DNA from: Sabethes cyaneus
Taxonomy: Eukaryota; Arthropoda; Insecta; Diptera; Culicidae
NCBI RefSeq assembly: GCF_943734655.1
Contig: NC_071355.1
Span: forward strand, 235,814,027 to 235,878,026
Direction: 5' to 3'
Length of the DNA stretch: 64,000 nucleotides
The notes below the pieces were generated by a model. That model made no database searches, was not told the DNA's origin, and saw only the letters and a program-made list of their open reading frames with translations. Positions 9,990 through 19,849 of this stretch are shown here, one piece after another (position 1 is the stretch's first letter; every line of letters starts with the position of its first letter). The translations under genes were made by a program, and so were the position numbers.

Positions 9990-11126
9990 AGGAAGATAAT
10001 GGAATTAATAAACAAATACGTACCGAATCGAAATCAGCAGCGTGTCGTTTTTCATAAAAATTTTGTCATTGCGTTTTCCCTCCCGCAAATTAACATATTA
10101 ATTCATACGCAAGTCATTACAGCAAGCAAGCAAGCAAGTCGCGAATAAAAACGAATGGCTGTTCCGCTGGGTAGAACACATCATTATCAGCGTTCTAATG
10201 GGTAGGTACCATTCGCTGTCGCCGGATTCTCCGGAAGCAGCACCGGGGAATGTGGTCCTTTCAATGGTACTCGACTAATGTATTCATTTTCCACCAAAGC
10301 CCACAGAAACATGAAGAAAAAAATCGAGCTTTGAAAGAGGAAGAACCTTCCTTCCCGACCGATGACACACAGCAGCGTGGTGGTTCATTTGAAGAGCTGT
10401 CGAAGCGAAAGCTGATGAGTTTGAAGTAATAATTGAATTCATGCCCATTTGTAGATCATAGATTCCTGAAGCTATTGAAATGATGGCTTTAGAAGCTATC
10501 ATAATTGTAATTGGCGTCGTTCCAGGAATTCATGGGAATAAGATAATGCTAATGACCTGACTACGGACGGTTGATTGGTTTGAAAACCAACCTGACATTA
10601 TACTACTGGTGCTTTCTTGCAATTGTTTGAAATTGACTCGAATTAATTCTCTCCATGCTAATTACTATAATGAAGAAAATTTTTGATTAAAGTTTTTTGT
10701 TGTTTTACCCTACTACACTGTGACTATTTTATGCTGCACATTTCAGGTTTAATTCGTTCTCCAGATATAAGGTTGTAGAAATTGTTATCGTAATTTATTT
10801 TAGTTGTGTTTGAAAATAAAAAGCATGATATAAGGCATAATATTTTTTATAACGATAGTATTTCCAATAAACGAATCCTTAAGACGGGACAAGACGTGAA
10901 AGAAAAAGAGTGGAAAATTAGGTAAGAGCTGGGTCGTAGAAGCAGCACTTACTAGATTCGAAGTGCATTCCTTTTTAGTAAGCTAAGAAGTTCGCGCGTT
11001 GAACCAAGTTATGATAACCAATAATAACCGGATTTGAACCAAATCTTTCCCAATGGAAATTCATAAAGTATAAATGCACTCGAGCACTTAATTTTACACA
11101 TTCGCGCAAACAAAAGAGGCTCTGCA
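9990..11126. other. Unique DNA upstream of the R7BP-like exon (probable intron)
   Basis: No reading frame or splice pair I can support. Contains a short CAAG run (about 10123-10138). Base composition shifts to AT-rich after about 10500. Confidence 0.4.
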
Positions 11127-12663
11127 TCTTATATATAAAAATGGAAGTGAAAAAGTTCGACCGCGCATCACTTGAGAACGGAGCGTCCGATTTGAGCCGT
11201 CTTTTCTTTATTCTGTTCGTTTCCACCACCGCTATGTTTTTACGGCGAGAAAAGTTGAAAAATTTACTCGGAAGATAGGAAAACTCGAAAAATTAGTTTT
11301 CCATATAAAACCCGCAACGCATTGTATGCGCCATGTCGTTGGCTGCTATGATCATAGTACGATTTTTTGCAGCACCGTTGTCGTATTCAAACAAACACGT
11401 GGTTACCTTCATTGGAATCGCCACATCTAACAATGCTATTAAACATTTTGGAGGTTTACAATTTCAGAAAATAACCAATCAATAGGCCCAACTTATTAAT
11501 CAACCTAAACTCAAGCAATAAAATTCGTTAATTTCATTCATTCGTTCATTCATATAAAATTTATGAAACAAACACGAATCATTTTTATTCCTTTTTACAT
11601 CGGATGCGTAGCCAGAAGATGCAGGTTAACAAAAGGTTTAAGCACTAAATTCACTAAATTGCCACTTCCCAATCGTCAAATGAAGAATACATTTTGCATA
11701 TGTTAACGGATTATGAGCATATTCGGTTTAACTGAATATCAAGCTAATAAATCAACAGTAAGAGCATATGATTTAGAATTAAAAAAAAAGTGAACGAAGC
11801 AACAATTATACATCGTATTTAAGGGATCAATCCCGGCGTAGTGGTTAGCATTCACGCCTTTCACGCCGTGGACCCGGGTTCAAATCCCAACCCCGCAGAA
11901 GTCACGAATGACCCAAGCTGGTTAAAGTGACTATAATCAAAACAAAAAACAATTGTATTTAACTTTCAGTCGATTTCATTTCGTATTAGACTCTTTAGAA
12001 GTGTAAAAAGGTTTATAAAATGACGCTTTTATGTTAAATTGTTTCAGTGCGTGAATTACCAAAGGAACAATACAGCGATCAATTGATTTTGTGGAATAAT
12101 AAAATTTAGTTTGTTTTGAGAATTGAGAATAACAGTTATCGAGATCCAGCGATGCAATTCCTTTCGGTAATTCTTATCAATAGATTTATGAATCAAAAAA
12201 AAAATCTGATGACTATTGATATTGAATACATATCAGAATATAAAATTGGCCCTTAAATTATCGAGAAATTCCAAAGTTGCAGCAGACGATATTAGCCGTC
12301 GTACTAAATTTTACAACAAATATACTAACATCCAGTATTACTATTTTTAACCAGCAGAGTTTATAAAACAAGACTCAATGCAACTACCACAAACACGACT
12401 GTTCATATTACGGGGATTGGCAAACCAACTTTTACACCGATATGCATTTCTTACTAATGACTTAATACAGTTGTTAAATTTAGACATTCTCTGAAATCCC
12501 AGCGTTTAATAAACCAAACGCAGAACTCCTTAGACAACGGCAAAACTTGACTTATACCTAGAAAATATCCCTTTTTCTAAAACGCAGCAGGAGTTCATCT
12601 GAAGTTTACATATCGTATATTTAGCCCAATTTGTGGCAGTACGAAGTTTGCCGGGTCTTCTAG
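11127..12663 (+). mobile_element. Helitron, non-autonomous, with both termini
   Basis: The 5' end TCTTATATATAAAAATGG follows a host A (11126). The 3' end CTAG (12660-12663) is followed by host T, the A/T insertion preference of Helitrons. Just inside the 3' end, GGCA..TGCC (in TTGTGGCAGTACG and AAGTTTGCCGGGTC) can form the terminal hairpin about ten bases before CTAG. No Rep or helicase coding remains in the 1537 bp. A SINE has inserted at 11823. The reversed copy at 32706 shows the same 3' end sequence, supporting it as a family terminus. Confidence 0.75.
11823..11954 (+). mobile_element. tRNA-derived SINE with 8-bp target duplication
   Basis: GTATTTAA occurs on both sides (11815-11822 and 11955-11962). 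The body has an A-box-like GTAGTGGTTAGC and a consensus B box GGGTTCAAATCCC (about 11877-11889). The tRNA-like part resembles tRNA-Glu (TTTCAC in the anticodon loop position), but the acceptor ends do not pair, so it is not a functional tRNA. The tail ends in an A-rich AACAAAAAACAA. Nested in the Helitron. Confidence 0.75.
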
Positions 12664-12786
12664 TTAACTTATAAAAAACTACGTTTAGCAGCTTTTACTC
12701 ATATGAGTCACTTTATGTGCAAGTTTAGTGAATTTTAATAACTACCGGTATAAACGAAACAATTTACCATATCTGTAGCATGTATA
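12664..12786. other. Short AT-rich spacer
   Basis: Nothing supported between the Helitron end and the next MITE. Confidence 0.4.
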
Positions 12787-12935
12787 CACTGAACTTACGC
12801 GGTTTTTTACGCGACTATTTTTATGCGAACTTCGGAATTTACGCAATTTTCGGAATATACGCGGATATGCTCTATGAGTTTATATTTATACGTAGTTTTG
12901 GAATTCACGGGATTTTTTTTACGCAACCGGCGTCG
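12787..12935. mobile_element. TTTACGCG-type MITE, decayed copy
   Basis: Begins CACTGAACTTACGCGG after TA (12785-12786), then the same internal words as the intact copy at 20771-20933 (TTTTTTACGCGACTATTTTT, ACTTCGGAATTTACGC). The right end is not recognisable. The frame running through it is accidental. Confidence 0.6.
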
Positions 12936-13159
12936 GCATTGATCAGCATGCAAGGACCTGATAAGGTTGCCCAATGAGGAATAGTGTGCTGTCCCAAGTA
13001 TGCTTTTTCTAATCATTATTTTGCAATTTTCATCGATCCTGTTCAATAACAGAGTAGCAGTACATGAACGGCATCCTATGCTTATGCTTACCCGTTCAAA
13101 TGATAATATCAAATTTATAATGGGACGAGTTCTAAATAACAAATATTTTATCCTAAAAT

Positions 13160-13290
13160 TAAAAGAGAAGAAAACTCATCCAATTTAATTCAACACTGAG
13201 GAAGCCTGCAAGTCATAGGCGAAATACGTATCTGTCGTGAATAAAATATACATAGTAGAATTGAATTGGATAAGTTTTCTTCTTTTTTAA
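13160..13290. mobile_element. Short TIR element carrying a hammerhead-like core
   Basis: AAGAGAAGAAAACTCATCC at the left and GGATAAGTTTTCTTCTTTT at the right form inverted repeats of about 28 bp, continuing into CAATTTAATTC/GAATTGAATTG. The centre contains the hammerhead-like motif listed separately. A diverged partial copy lies on the minus strand at 60218-60312. Penelope-like retroelements are known to carry hammerhead motifs, so this may be a fragment of one; no GIY-YIG or RT coding is visible nearby. Confidence 0.5.
13189..13241 (+). ncRNA. Hammerhead-ribozyme-like motif, copy 1
   Basis: In order: TTCAACA (stem I 5'), CTGAGGA (13196-13202, matches the CUGANGA core), GCCTG..TAGGC (stem II, loop CAAGTCA), GAAA (13221-13224), a very short self-complementary TACGTA for stem III, then TC at 13231-13232 (U-H cleavage position) and TGT..TGAA pairing back to stem I with a bulge. 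Short palindromic stem III that works as a dimer is a described property of hammerheads in Penelope-like elements. Activity is inferred, not shown. Confidence 0.5.
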
Positions 13291-13299
13291 ATTTGAGTT

Positions 13300-13865
13300 T
13301 CGTATTCTACTAAGACGCTCCAAAAACTTTAGTAAATATTTTATAACAAAATCTCTTTTGTGTTTTGGTATAAACTTGGTCTCGTTAGTTGTTAGGTATA
13401 ATAACAAAAATTGTATCAAAATTTGCTCTAGGTATATCACAAATATATCAAATAATGATATAATTTGATCTAGTTTATATCAAGATGAGTTACAAAAATC
13501 AGTATTCTGTCCTGCTCGTATAGCCAAATTGTAGCAAAGCGTGTTATAAGTAACAGAACGAGATAGAATCTTGGTAGAACATTTTATGTGTCGTAAGTTT
13601 TTCTATCACATTTATAACAAAGTTTGATAGAAATATCAACTTGAGCTAAAGCTTTGTAATATTTTGGTTAGAATCATCTGATCGGGTATGCTTAAATCTA
13701 GTCATTTTTTATTAATTTTACTCTTAAATATGAGATGAAATGTATGCAATGACTGCAAATTCATGGATTTACGTGTTCATTTTTTTACCTTTTCCTCATA
13801 TTCTTATACAATATTCTTCATACAAAACCGAATTCTAACGAATAATATGGCAATATTTCATTACC
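13300..13865. repeat. AT-rich degenerate TATAACAA/TATC-type repeats
   Basis: Recurrent loosely related words (TTTATAACAAA, TGTATCAAAATTTG, TATATCAAATAATG, GTTATAAGTAACAG, ATTTATAACAAAG) in both orientations. Looks like old transposon DNA with no defined ends. No coding. Confidence 0.35.
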
Positions 13866-13869
13866 AATC

Positions 13870-14640
13870 GAATACTAGCGGATTTTGCGTCAGAATAGCT
13901 AGTGAGACCTTAGCGCGACTATCATCACGAAATCTCACATGGTTCTTGATTTTGCGGATGTTGTCGATAACATTGGCATCAACCTTAAAGCAGTGGAAGA
14001 GTCATGGTTGCTGGTAGAGATCGTGGGAGCCCAAATGTTGTTGGTGCCAAGAATGAGCTGGATCGGGAACGATACGAAGTAGTGGAGGAATTCATATACC
14101 TTGGTACACTTGAGACAAGTGAAAACGATGTAAGCCGCGAAGTATGACGTCGAATTACTATGGATTACATGGCCAGCTGAAATCCCGCAATTTGCAAATT
14201 CGCACAAGACTGGCACTCTACAGAACAATAATTCTTCCGGTGGCCCTTTATGGACCGCTGGCCGCCAGTGACCGTAGCGCTAGGTTTCCTAGGGAATTAT
14301 CAGGTGGACCAAATTTTAACCATCTAACAGATCTTACAGAACTGGACATACGCGCCTTTGTCCTTGTCCTTGGTGGAGTACAAACTGAAAGCAGAGAGTA
14401 GCGGAGGTGTATGAATCACGAGCTACAGGTACTGCTTGGAGAGATTCCCATTGTACATCTGGCGAAAGTCGGTAGGCCGGACGTATCGTAAGAATGCTGG
14501 ATGATAGTGCGACCAAAACAGTTCTCTTCAACAATCCGACCGGCGAGAGGAACAGAGGGGTTCGACGTGTAAGATGATTCGACTAGGTCGAAAGTGATTT
14601 GCGACTTCTGAGACGAGATGAGTGGAAACGACTGTTTTAA
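13870..14640 (+). pseudogene. Non-LTR retrotransposon remnant, RT core to C-terminus
   Basis: Plus-strand pieces in order: DFADVVDNIGINLKAVEE (catalytic FADD degraded to FADV; about 13937-13995), a GSPNVVGAKNELD segment, YEVVEEFIYLGTLETSENDV (about 14080-14135), an RRITMDY-YGLHGQLKSRNLQIRTRLAL segment (14144-14215), then MNHELQVLLGEIPIVHLAKVG (about 14408-14475) and the terminal DEWKRLF. Several frameshifts and stops. Best conserved of the RTE-like copies here and useful as an internal reference for the others. Confidence 0.8.
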
Positions 14641-14663
14641 ACAGTACGAGGCACCCCGGTTTT

Positions 14664-14695
14664 ATGCTGACGACGACGACGACGACGACGACGAC
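14664..14695. repeat. (GAC)n microsatellite
   Basis: Nine or so GAC triplets immediately 3' of the LINE C-terminal codons, the position where RTE-type elements often carry a simple repeat tail. The Thr run in an overlapping frame is a by-product. Confidence 0.8.
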
Positions 14696-14954
14696 CTTTA
14701 GCAACAAGAATCATGGACGCTTAACGAAACTGATCGAACGAGCGTACACGAATAGAAATTCAATCTTTAAAATGAGCAAAATGACTCATGATTTTCGGAC
14801 TCTAGCTTATATTTTCATGAAAATACACCATGAACCCGAACTTCTTGCGGTACAACAAAACCCAAGATCATGAATTATTATTCATGATTTTGAGCTGCCT
14901 GACATGGCAGTTCAGTCATGATTTCACAGCAATTCAAACTTTATGATTCCATGA

Positions 14955-15240
14955 TTTTACTCAAGGTTTCGGAATCGTATTTCTTTCCGTATACTTTGAG
15001 CGTAAAAGTCTGCGATCAATACTTGGTGGCAAAATGGAAAACGGCTGCAGTGGGTCGGCCACGTGGCAAGAATGCCCAATGAAAGAGTAGCCAAAACTGA
15101 TTTCGGCGAACAACCAAGAAGTGGCCGCACATTTCGGACAGACTCCACTCCAGATGGATGTGCGCTGTCGAAGATGACTAATGGCTAATGTTCGAGAGGA
15201 TTGGAGAATGGTGCGAAATCTCGTACAGCCTTAATGAATT
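14955..15240 (+). pseudogene. Non-LTR retrotransposon C-terminal fragment
   Basis: Plus strand reads WVGHVARMPNERVAKTDF (about 15045-15100), then a PRSGRTFRTDSTPDGCA-like basic segment. This matches the minus-strand copy at 4880-5010 position by position. The last recognisable part ends before 15240. Only the 3' end of the element is present. Confidence 0.7.
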
Positions 15241-15249
15241 ACACTTTTC

Positions 15250-15764
15250 GCTCTATCTCCACTGATTTTTATTCGATTTTTATGCAATTAGTCTTAAAAG
15301 GACCACAATAGATTGGCGTTCAATAAGAAAAAAATTGGTACATATGGTAAATTATGGTTCCATTTACTCGTCGATATTCCAGATCGCAGTGGGATTTTTT
15401 TGTCGTCATAAGTAGCAGATGAAATAAAACTTGACTACTTTGCGCACAAAAGTTATCCATTTCATTTAGGGTCGATAAGAATGGATCGTATATTATCGGG
15501 GCGCTGGTTCATGTCCCACACTTCGAAACATCTGTTATCGGTTCTACCGGAACTCACAATTGGCTGTTTTGAATTTTCTTTGGTAATATGGCAAATGGGG
15601 TATCTACCCACAGGATTTTTCAATATGAGTGCTTGGGTAGTTTCTGTGATTTGATACCCCATTTTCTATACTTCGGAAGAAAAATCTAAATGACCAAATT
15701 TTGGCTCCCGTAGAACCGACACAGGATATTTCGAAATGTCAAGTTCGGCTCAAAATACATCCAA
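15250..15764. other. No gene recognised
   Basis: Unique-looking AT-rich DNA without exon signals or element ends that I can define. Confidence 0.4.
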
Positions 15765-15925
15765 ATGTATTTTCATATTATTTATGTAATTTGCCCCATT
15801 TTTGCGTTATTATTAGTTTTTAAAATTTTGTCTTTTTTTGCTATGCTATTCTTTAATTATTCACATTATTTTCGAATCATTTTTGTAAATTTTTGTATTT
15901 TTTCTGTATTATATTTGTGCCCTGC
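15765..15925. repeat. T-rich cryptic repeat (ATTTTTGTATT-like), part 1
   Basis: A succession of words such as TTTTCATATTATTTATG, ATTTTTGCGTTATT, TTTTTGTAAATTTTTG with a loose 12-16 base period. The same style returns at 16555-16775. The hydrophobic 62-codon frame over it is a composition artefact. Confidence 0.55.
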
Positions 15926-16071
15926 TGGTCTCCGTCTGGTTTGGTGGGTATGAAATGGGAAAAGGCAAATGATGAGCGTCCAACATATCTCTGGCCATCC
16001 CAAGCCCGGTAATGCTCTATTGAGTAGCCGAGCTAGGAGGTGCGATGCTGGGTGATTCCCGGCTGCCTGAT

Positions 16072-16091
16072 CTCAAAACCGCGGTTTTGAG
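16072..16091. other. 20-bp perfect palindrome
   Basis: CTCAAAACCGCGGTTTTGAG is perfectly self-complementary with no loop. It lies in a GC-richer stretch that ends in a consensus-like donor (AACAG then GTAAGTC, about 16120-16130, plus strand), for which I found no matching exon frame. Confidence 0.6.
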
Positions 16092-16271
16092 CAGACGATG
16101 GAGCCACACGGCCTTACTAACAGGTAAGTCTAATATAAGTTAATTTTATTATTTTTTTCGTTTTAGCTTATGAAGCACCACCTGCCTAGTGAAAACTTTG
16201 GCCACAACGAGTTTTAATACTGCACATGTATACCAGAAGAAAAAATTAAATTAATTATTGGAAGCACTTAC

Positions 16272-16410
16272 GGAAACTCAAAGGACGCAGTACTATTCCA
16301 TTCGAAGGACTGCTGGTGAGATTGTTCCATTTTTGCCATATCATCATTATATCCCCACAATGCGCACAAGTGCCTCTGCTTGTGGGTCCGCCCAATCCCT
16401 TTTGGCCCTT
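16272..16410 (-). CDS. Candidate internal exon, unknown protein
   Basis: 139 bases on the minus strand, bounded by a good acceptor (CACTAATGCTGTTACAG) and a consensus donor GTAAGTG. Two frames are open. The more protein-like one is phase 2 in and leaves two bases: GPKGIGRTHKQRHLC, ALWGYNDDMAKMEQSHQQ, SFEWNSTASFEF. The other begins KGQKGLGGPTSRGT. No domain recognised. Splicing it directly to the 9809-9975 exon in the first frame would give an early stop, so if both belong to one gene another exon lies between. The flanking DNA is cryptic repeat, so exonisation or chance cannot be excluded. Confidence 0.35.
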
Positions 16411-16512
16411 CTGTAACAGCATTAGTGTGAAATTCATTTGATAATCAAATTTGGATCTACTGTAATTCTACCTACATACACTGGCAAGTCCTTGAAGTGA
16501 TGGTGGTTGTCC

Positions 16513-16541
16513 CCTACTACTACTACTACTACTACCACTGT
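16513..16541. repeat. (CTA)n microsatellite
   Basis: Seven CTA triplets with a final ACC change. Confidence 0.8.
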
Positions 16542-16554
16542 TGGTTTGGGCATA

Positions 16555-16774
16555 TTGTGGTATTTGTGTATTATTTATATTGTCGTTTGGGGGTTTTTAC
16601 ATAATTTTTGTTCCGTATGAATAAATTTGTTTTGATTTCTGTACCATATTAGTGCAACCTTTCTATCATTCCTGTATTAGTTATACGCCATTACATCATT
16701 TGTCACTTGTGAGTCATTTGTGTGATTTTCGCATCAATTCTATATTATTTTGATATTATTTTTGTGTCGTTTTT
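16555..16774. repeat. T-rich cryptic repeat, part 2
   Basis: Words such as TTGTGTATTATTTATATTG, TTTTTGTTCCGTATGAAT, ATTTTGATATTATTTTTGTG echo the block at 15765-15925. A MITE has inserted at its right end. Confidence 0.5.
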
Positions 16775-17092
16775 CAGGGATACCTCGATATAAGGCAATT
16801 CGATATAAGACAATTCTTACCACGATATAAGACAAATCCCTCTAACATAGCTGGAAACGATATCAGAGTTAATTTTATATTCCAAAATCGGCGCTATGAA
16901 GATGTTCATTTTTTCAAAATAACCCCGAAAATTGTAAAAAACTAATAGCTGAAACAATGATAAATAGTTCAAAAACGTAAACACACAACACGGAGTAAAA
17001 TTGGCGACCGCTAATGTAATTTTTTTTTGAAAAAATCATGTTTCGATATAAGACAACTTTTTGAAATTATGAATTGTCTCGAGGTATCCCTG
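16775..17092. mobile_element. 318-bp MITE with CAGGGATACCTCGA termini
   Basis: The 14-base end CAGGGATACCTCGA is perfectly inverted at 17079-17092 (TCGAGGTATCCCTG). Just inside both ends is CGATATAAGACAA, repeated three times at the left (one as TAAGGCAA) and once at the right. The right flank is TA; the left flank is T-rich without an obvious TA, so the Tc1/pogo-like assignment is tentative. No coding. Confidence 0.65.
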
Positions 17093-17099
17093 TATTGTT

Positions 17100-17584
17100 G
17101 TTTTGCCTGATATGGCTTTCACGATTAGAATTCAAACATTGAGCAAGATGTTAAATTTAATTTTAAATTCATGTTATAGTTTTTGTCTTTTATGACTTTT
17201 GGCATTTGATTTCGGCGATACCGAACTTAGTTTGGTATAATTACTACTTTCCGCCCTTCGGCGACTTGGAGTTTTAGTAAGGACTATTTTTTACTTTCGT
17301 CTTTTCTGGTGTGATAGTAGCCTCCTTTACGATAACTTGGAGCTCAAGCCAAGTCAACCATTTTCGATCAAATTCTTTTTCCATTTTTTCGGTCCTTTCG
17401 AAACCGTTTGTAGCAATTTTGAGTTAAATGTGTGTTTTCGCCCTTTCTGGCGTTGAAAGCCATTTTGGAGAATTATGAGCTTAAATTGAAATCAACACGT
17501 ATGGTCGCTTGCTATGGTTTTCAGAGACCGTTTTTATCGTTTCATCGCTCCTATGTAGCGTTAAGTGAAAAGTGAGAAACAAGA
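17100..17584. other. No gene recognised
   Basis: Unique-looking DNA with paired words GGCGA/CTTGGAGTTTT and CTTTCTGGCG. No supported feature. Confidence 0.35.
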
Positions 17585-17875
17585 CTGACAAGGAAACATC
17601 ACTATCGCTCACAGGCTTAGAGCTTAAACATATACATCATAGTGTAGTACTGTCGATCCAGAACTTCACTGCACTGCTCATATAGGTGTAGCCTATGGAA
17701 CTTTTTTGAGAAAACTTAACTTGAAATTTGTATGGCCATTTGACTTAATGGAGGCGCATGGTACATTGTGAATATCCTAAACGTTTAAGTATCAGATCAA
17801 AAAGAAAATGATATTGTTTGAAAAAGGATAATTATATTATGTAACAAGCTTTTCTAAAATCCCTTTTTCTCATCT
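17585..17875. repeat. Left outer arm of a 3.9-kb inverted composite
   Basis: Starts GACAAGGAAACATCACTATC and contains AGGCTTAGAGCTTAAACATA, CCAGAACTTCACTGCACTG, TAGCCTATGGAACTTTTTTG and ATGGTACATTGTGAATATCC. All recur in inverted order at 21222-21507 with scattered differences. Non-coding, function and class unknown. Confidence 0.7.
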
Positions 17876-17965
17876 GACATCCTTGCTACATGACCAGCAC
17901 ATTGTAGCCTGCCGTGGTTTAGTCGCTTCACAATATCCGCATCTTGGTATACTTGGTAGCGACGA
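17865..17965 (-). pseudogene. Non-LTR retrotransposon C-terminal scrap
   Basis: Minus strand reads DADIVKRLNHGRLQCAGHVA then RMSDEK, the GHVARM segment common to the other LINE ends here (for example 15045-15100). About 30 codons only, fused to the minisatellite that follows. Confidence 0.6.
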
Positions 17966-17974
17966 CACCCCATA

Positions 17975-18140
17975 AGCCATAAATACGATAGCCATACGGA
18001 CGGTTGCCATACGTACGAATGCCATAAAGACGAATGCCATAATGTATGTTTGCCATAATGGACGGAAGCCATAAAGACGAATGCCATAATGTATGTTGGC
18101 CATAATGGACGGGAGCCATAATGTACGTTTGCCATAATTC
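17975..18140. repeat. TATGGC minisatellite, inverted array
   Basis: Eleven or so 15-16 base units, reverse complement of TATGGCATTCGTCTA-type units (here AGCCATACGGACGGT, TGCCATAAAGACGAA and similar). It mirrors the plus-oriented array at 20303-20497, and the unit order is also mirrored. Reading frames through it alternate MA.V and HYG.. peptides purely because of unit length. Confidence 0.8.
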
Positions 18141-18350
18141 ATATATTCGGCTTTTTTGGTATGGTGGCCCAGAGCATTTCGACCAGTTCAAAGTTTTAAG
18201 AACCAGCATGAGCATGTTGCAAGAGATCAGTCAGATTCTACCAAGTAACAAATTTCTGATTTTGAGAACGAATTTAACGTTTGCTACTCTGCATTGTTTT
18301 TGGTTTTCAATATTACGAAATCATCTCATATCTCTGGCTGTAATATTTAT
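18141..18350. repeat. Inner inverted repeat flank
   Basis: CATTTCGACCAGTTCAAAG, TTAAGAACCAGC and TTGCAAGAG match, inverted, the sequence at 20235-20300 (CTTTGAACTGGTCGAAGTG, GCTGGTCCTTTAAG, CTCTTGCGAC). This extends the symmetry of the composite inward from the minisatellites. Confidence 0.65.
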
Positions 18351-18359
18351 ATAATCTGA

Positions 18360-19738
18360 CAGAGGTGGGCATAATTCCGCTAATCCACTGACAGCTAATT
18401 AGCTCAGCTAACATTTTGGTTAGCGTTAAGCGTTTTCGCTAATTTTTATAACCGTTAGCGTTTTTGTTAGCTTCCGCTAAATTTGTATACCGCTAAATAA
18501 ACCGCTAACTTTTTTTTGCAGAAGGAAAATTTGTAAGAAATATCGCACAGGCTTCGGTCGAAGGATTCCAAATTCCAAACTTTTGTATGTACTTTACCAG
18601 CCAAGAGCCGGGGTGGCTCTTGCCGTATCAAGAATTCCTCTCCATTGTACTTCTGGGTCCTAGGCTACTCGTTTCCAATTTGTTACGCGTCTCGGCACAT
18701 GCAAGTTGGCTTCAACCTGGTCAAACCATCTAACTCGTTTGGCCCCTCTATTCCTGTTGCCGGTGGAGCTCTTGAAGAGAACGGATTTTACGTTCGGTAT
18801 CCTTGCGATGTGGCCGGCCCACCATAGTCTCCCAACTTTTTCCCAAATAGTGACTACAACTCATACGTCTATGCCACTCTCCGCTATCCGTTTGTACTCC
18901 GCCAAAAATAGTCCGCAACATCTTTCGTTCAAATACGGCAAGTGCACTTCCGTAAACAAAGTTGTTGTCTCAAGTCCGTAGAGGACTACTTTTGTACACG
19001 GACTCAAATAAATCGATATTTAAAAACTTCGAGGCCTCTTACATTCACTGAAAACATCAAGGGAAATTTTTCGATTTTCTCGGACATCACTCGTTTTATA
19101 AATGCATAAGTGCTCGGCCAAATTTCAACGCAATAAATTTTTCACAACAACCAAGGAAAATTATTATCTACAAAATATTTTTTTACAAATTTTCTACCTT
19201 CTGATTCTGATTCCTTTTATTTTGATTTCATTGTATTTTTACTAAAAACTTGAAATTTTATTACTAGATGCGTCACTACTGGTACGGTATAAATAACTTT
19301 TTATTAAGCAATCCAGAGAAAATATTAGTTGGAAAGCATTTACATAAATTTTTACAGCAATGGAAAACTCCAATAAAAAATCGAGGAATCTATGTCATGG
19401 AACATGGAAATGTTTTGTACCCTTTTAATGTGATAATATGCTAAGTGATAATGTTCTTTAAACATTTGTCATGAATGCCTGCAATTCTTTGCACGGAATT
19501 ATCTCAGGAATTTTTTCTTAGACCTTTGAAACAAAAATTTTCTTTTATTGCTGAAATCAGCGCTTATCAAAGTAATGCTGATTCTACAGTGCTAACAAAT
19601 TTAGCTGTTAGCGGTTAGTGTTAGCTTCAGCTAAATTGTTGGTTGATTTAGCGGTTAGCGGTTATCGAAGCTAACGTTTTGATTTAGCGGATTAGCTGTT
19701 AGCGAAGCTAAAATTTCGATTAGCGGTGCCCACCTCTG
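18360..19738. mobile_element. hAT-like non-autonomous element with 8-bp target duplication
   Basis: Ends CAGAGGTGGGCA and its perfect inverse TGCCCACCTCTG. A perfect 8-bp duplication TAATCTGA lies directly outside both (18352-18359 and 19739-19746), the hAT signature. Subterminal zones (18370-18520 and 19590-19725) are crowded with GCTAA/TTAGC words, typical of transposase-binding repeats in hAT elements. No transposase frame remains; a minus-strand LINE scrap is nested at 18590-19000. Total 1379 bp. Confidence 0.85.
18590..19000 (-). pseudogene. Nested non-LTR retrotransposon 3' fragment
   Basis: On the minus strand the plus-strand run from about 18680 to 18980 encodes the C-terminal stretch: a GGVQ-like block, a GHIARI-like block over the TGGCCGGCCCACC area, VKSVLFKSSTGNRNRGAK and RWFDQVEAN. 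In-frame stops are present. It lies wholly inside the hAT-like element. Confidence 0.65.
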
Positions 19739-19746
19739 TAATCTGA

Positions 19747-19849
19747 TTAGAGTAAAATGTAGCCTAGGACATTGTCAGTCGCTTGGTGTCATTAACCCAT
19801 TGTTTTAAATTTTGCGGCTTGGTTCGGTCTGACTTAACACCGAACAATT
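19747..19849. other. Short spacer
   Basis: No feature seen between the hAT-like element and the foldback. Confidence 0.35.

Noticed and set aside
11823..11954. Functional tRNA-Glu gene
   Set aside because: B box is good, but the acceptor and anticodon stems do not pair properly and a SINE body, A-rich tail and target duplication follow.
17854..18215. Three overlapping minus frames of MA.V/HYG peptides, and the mirrored plus frames at 20260-20672
   Set aside because: Overlap in all phases over 15-16 bp minisatellites; by-products of unit length.
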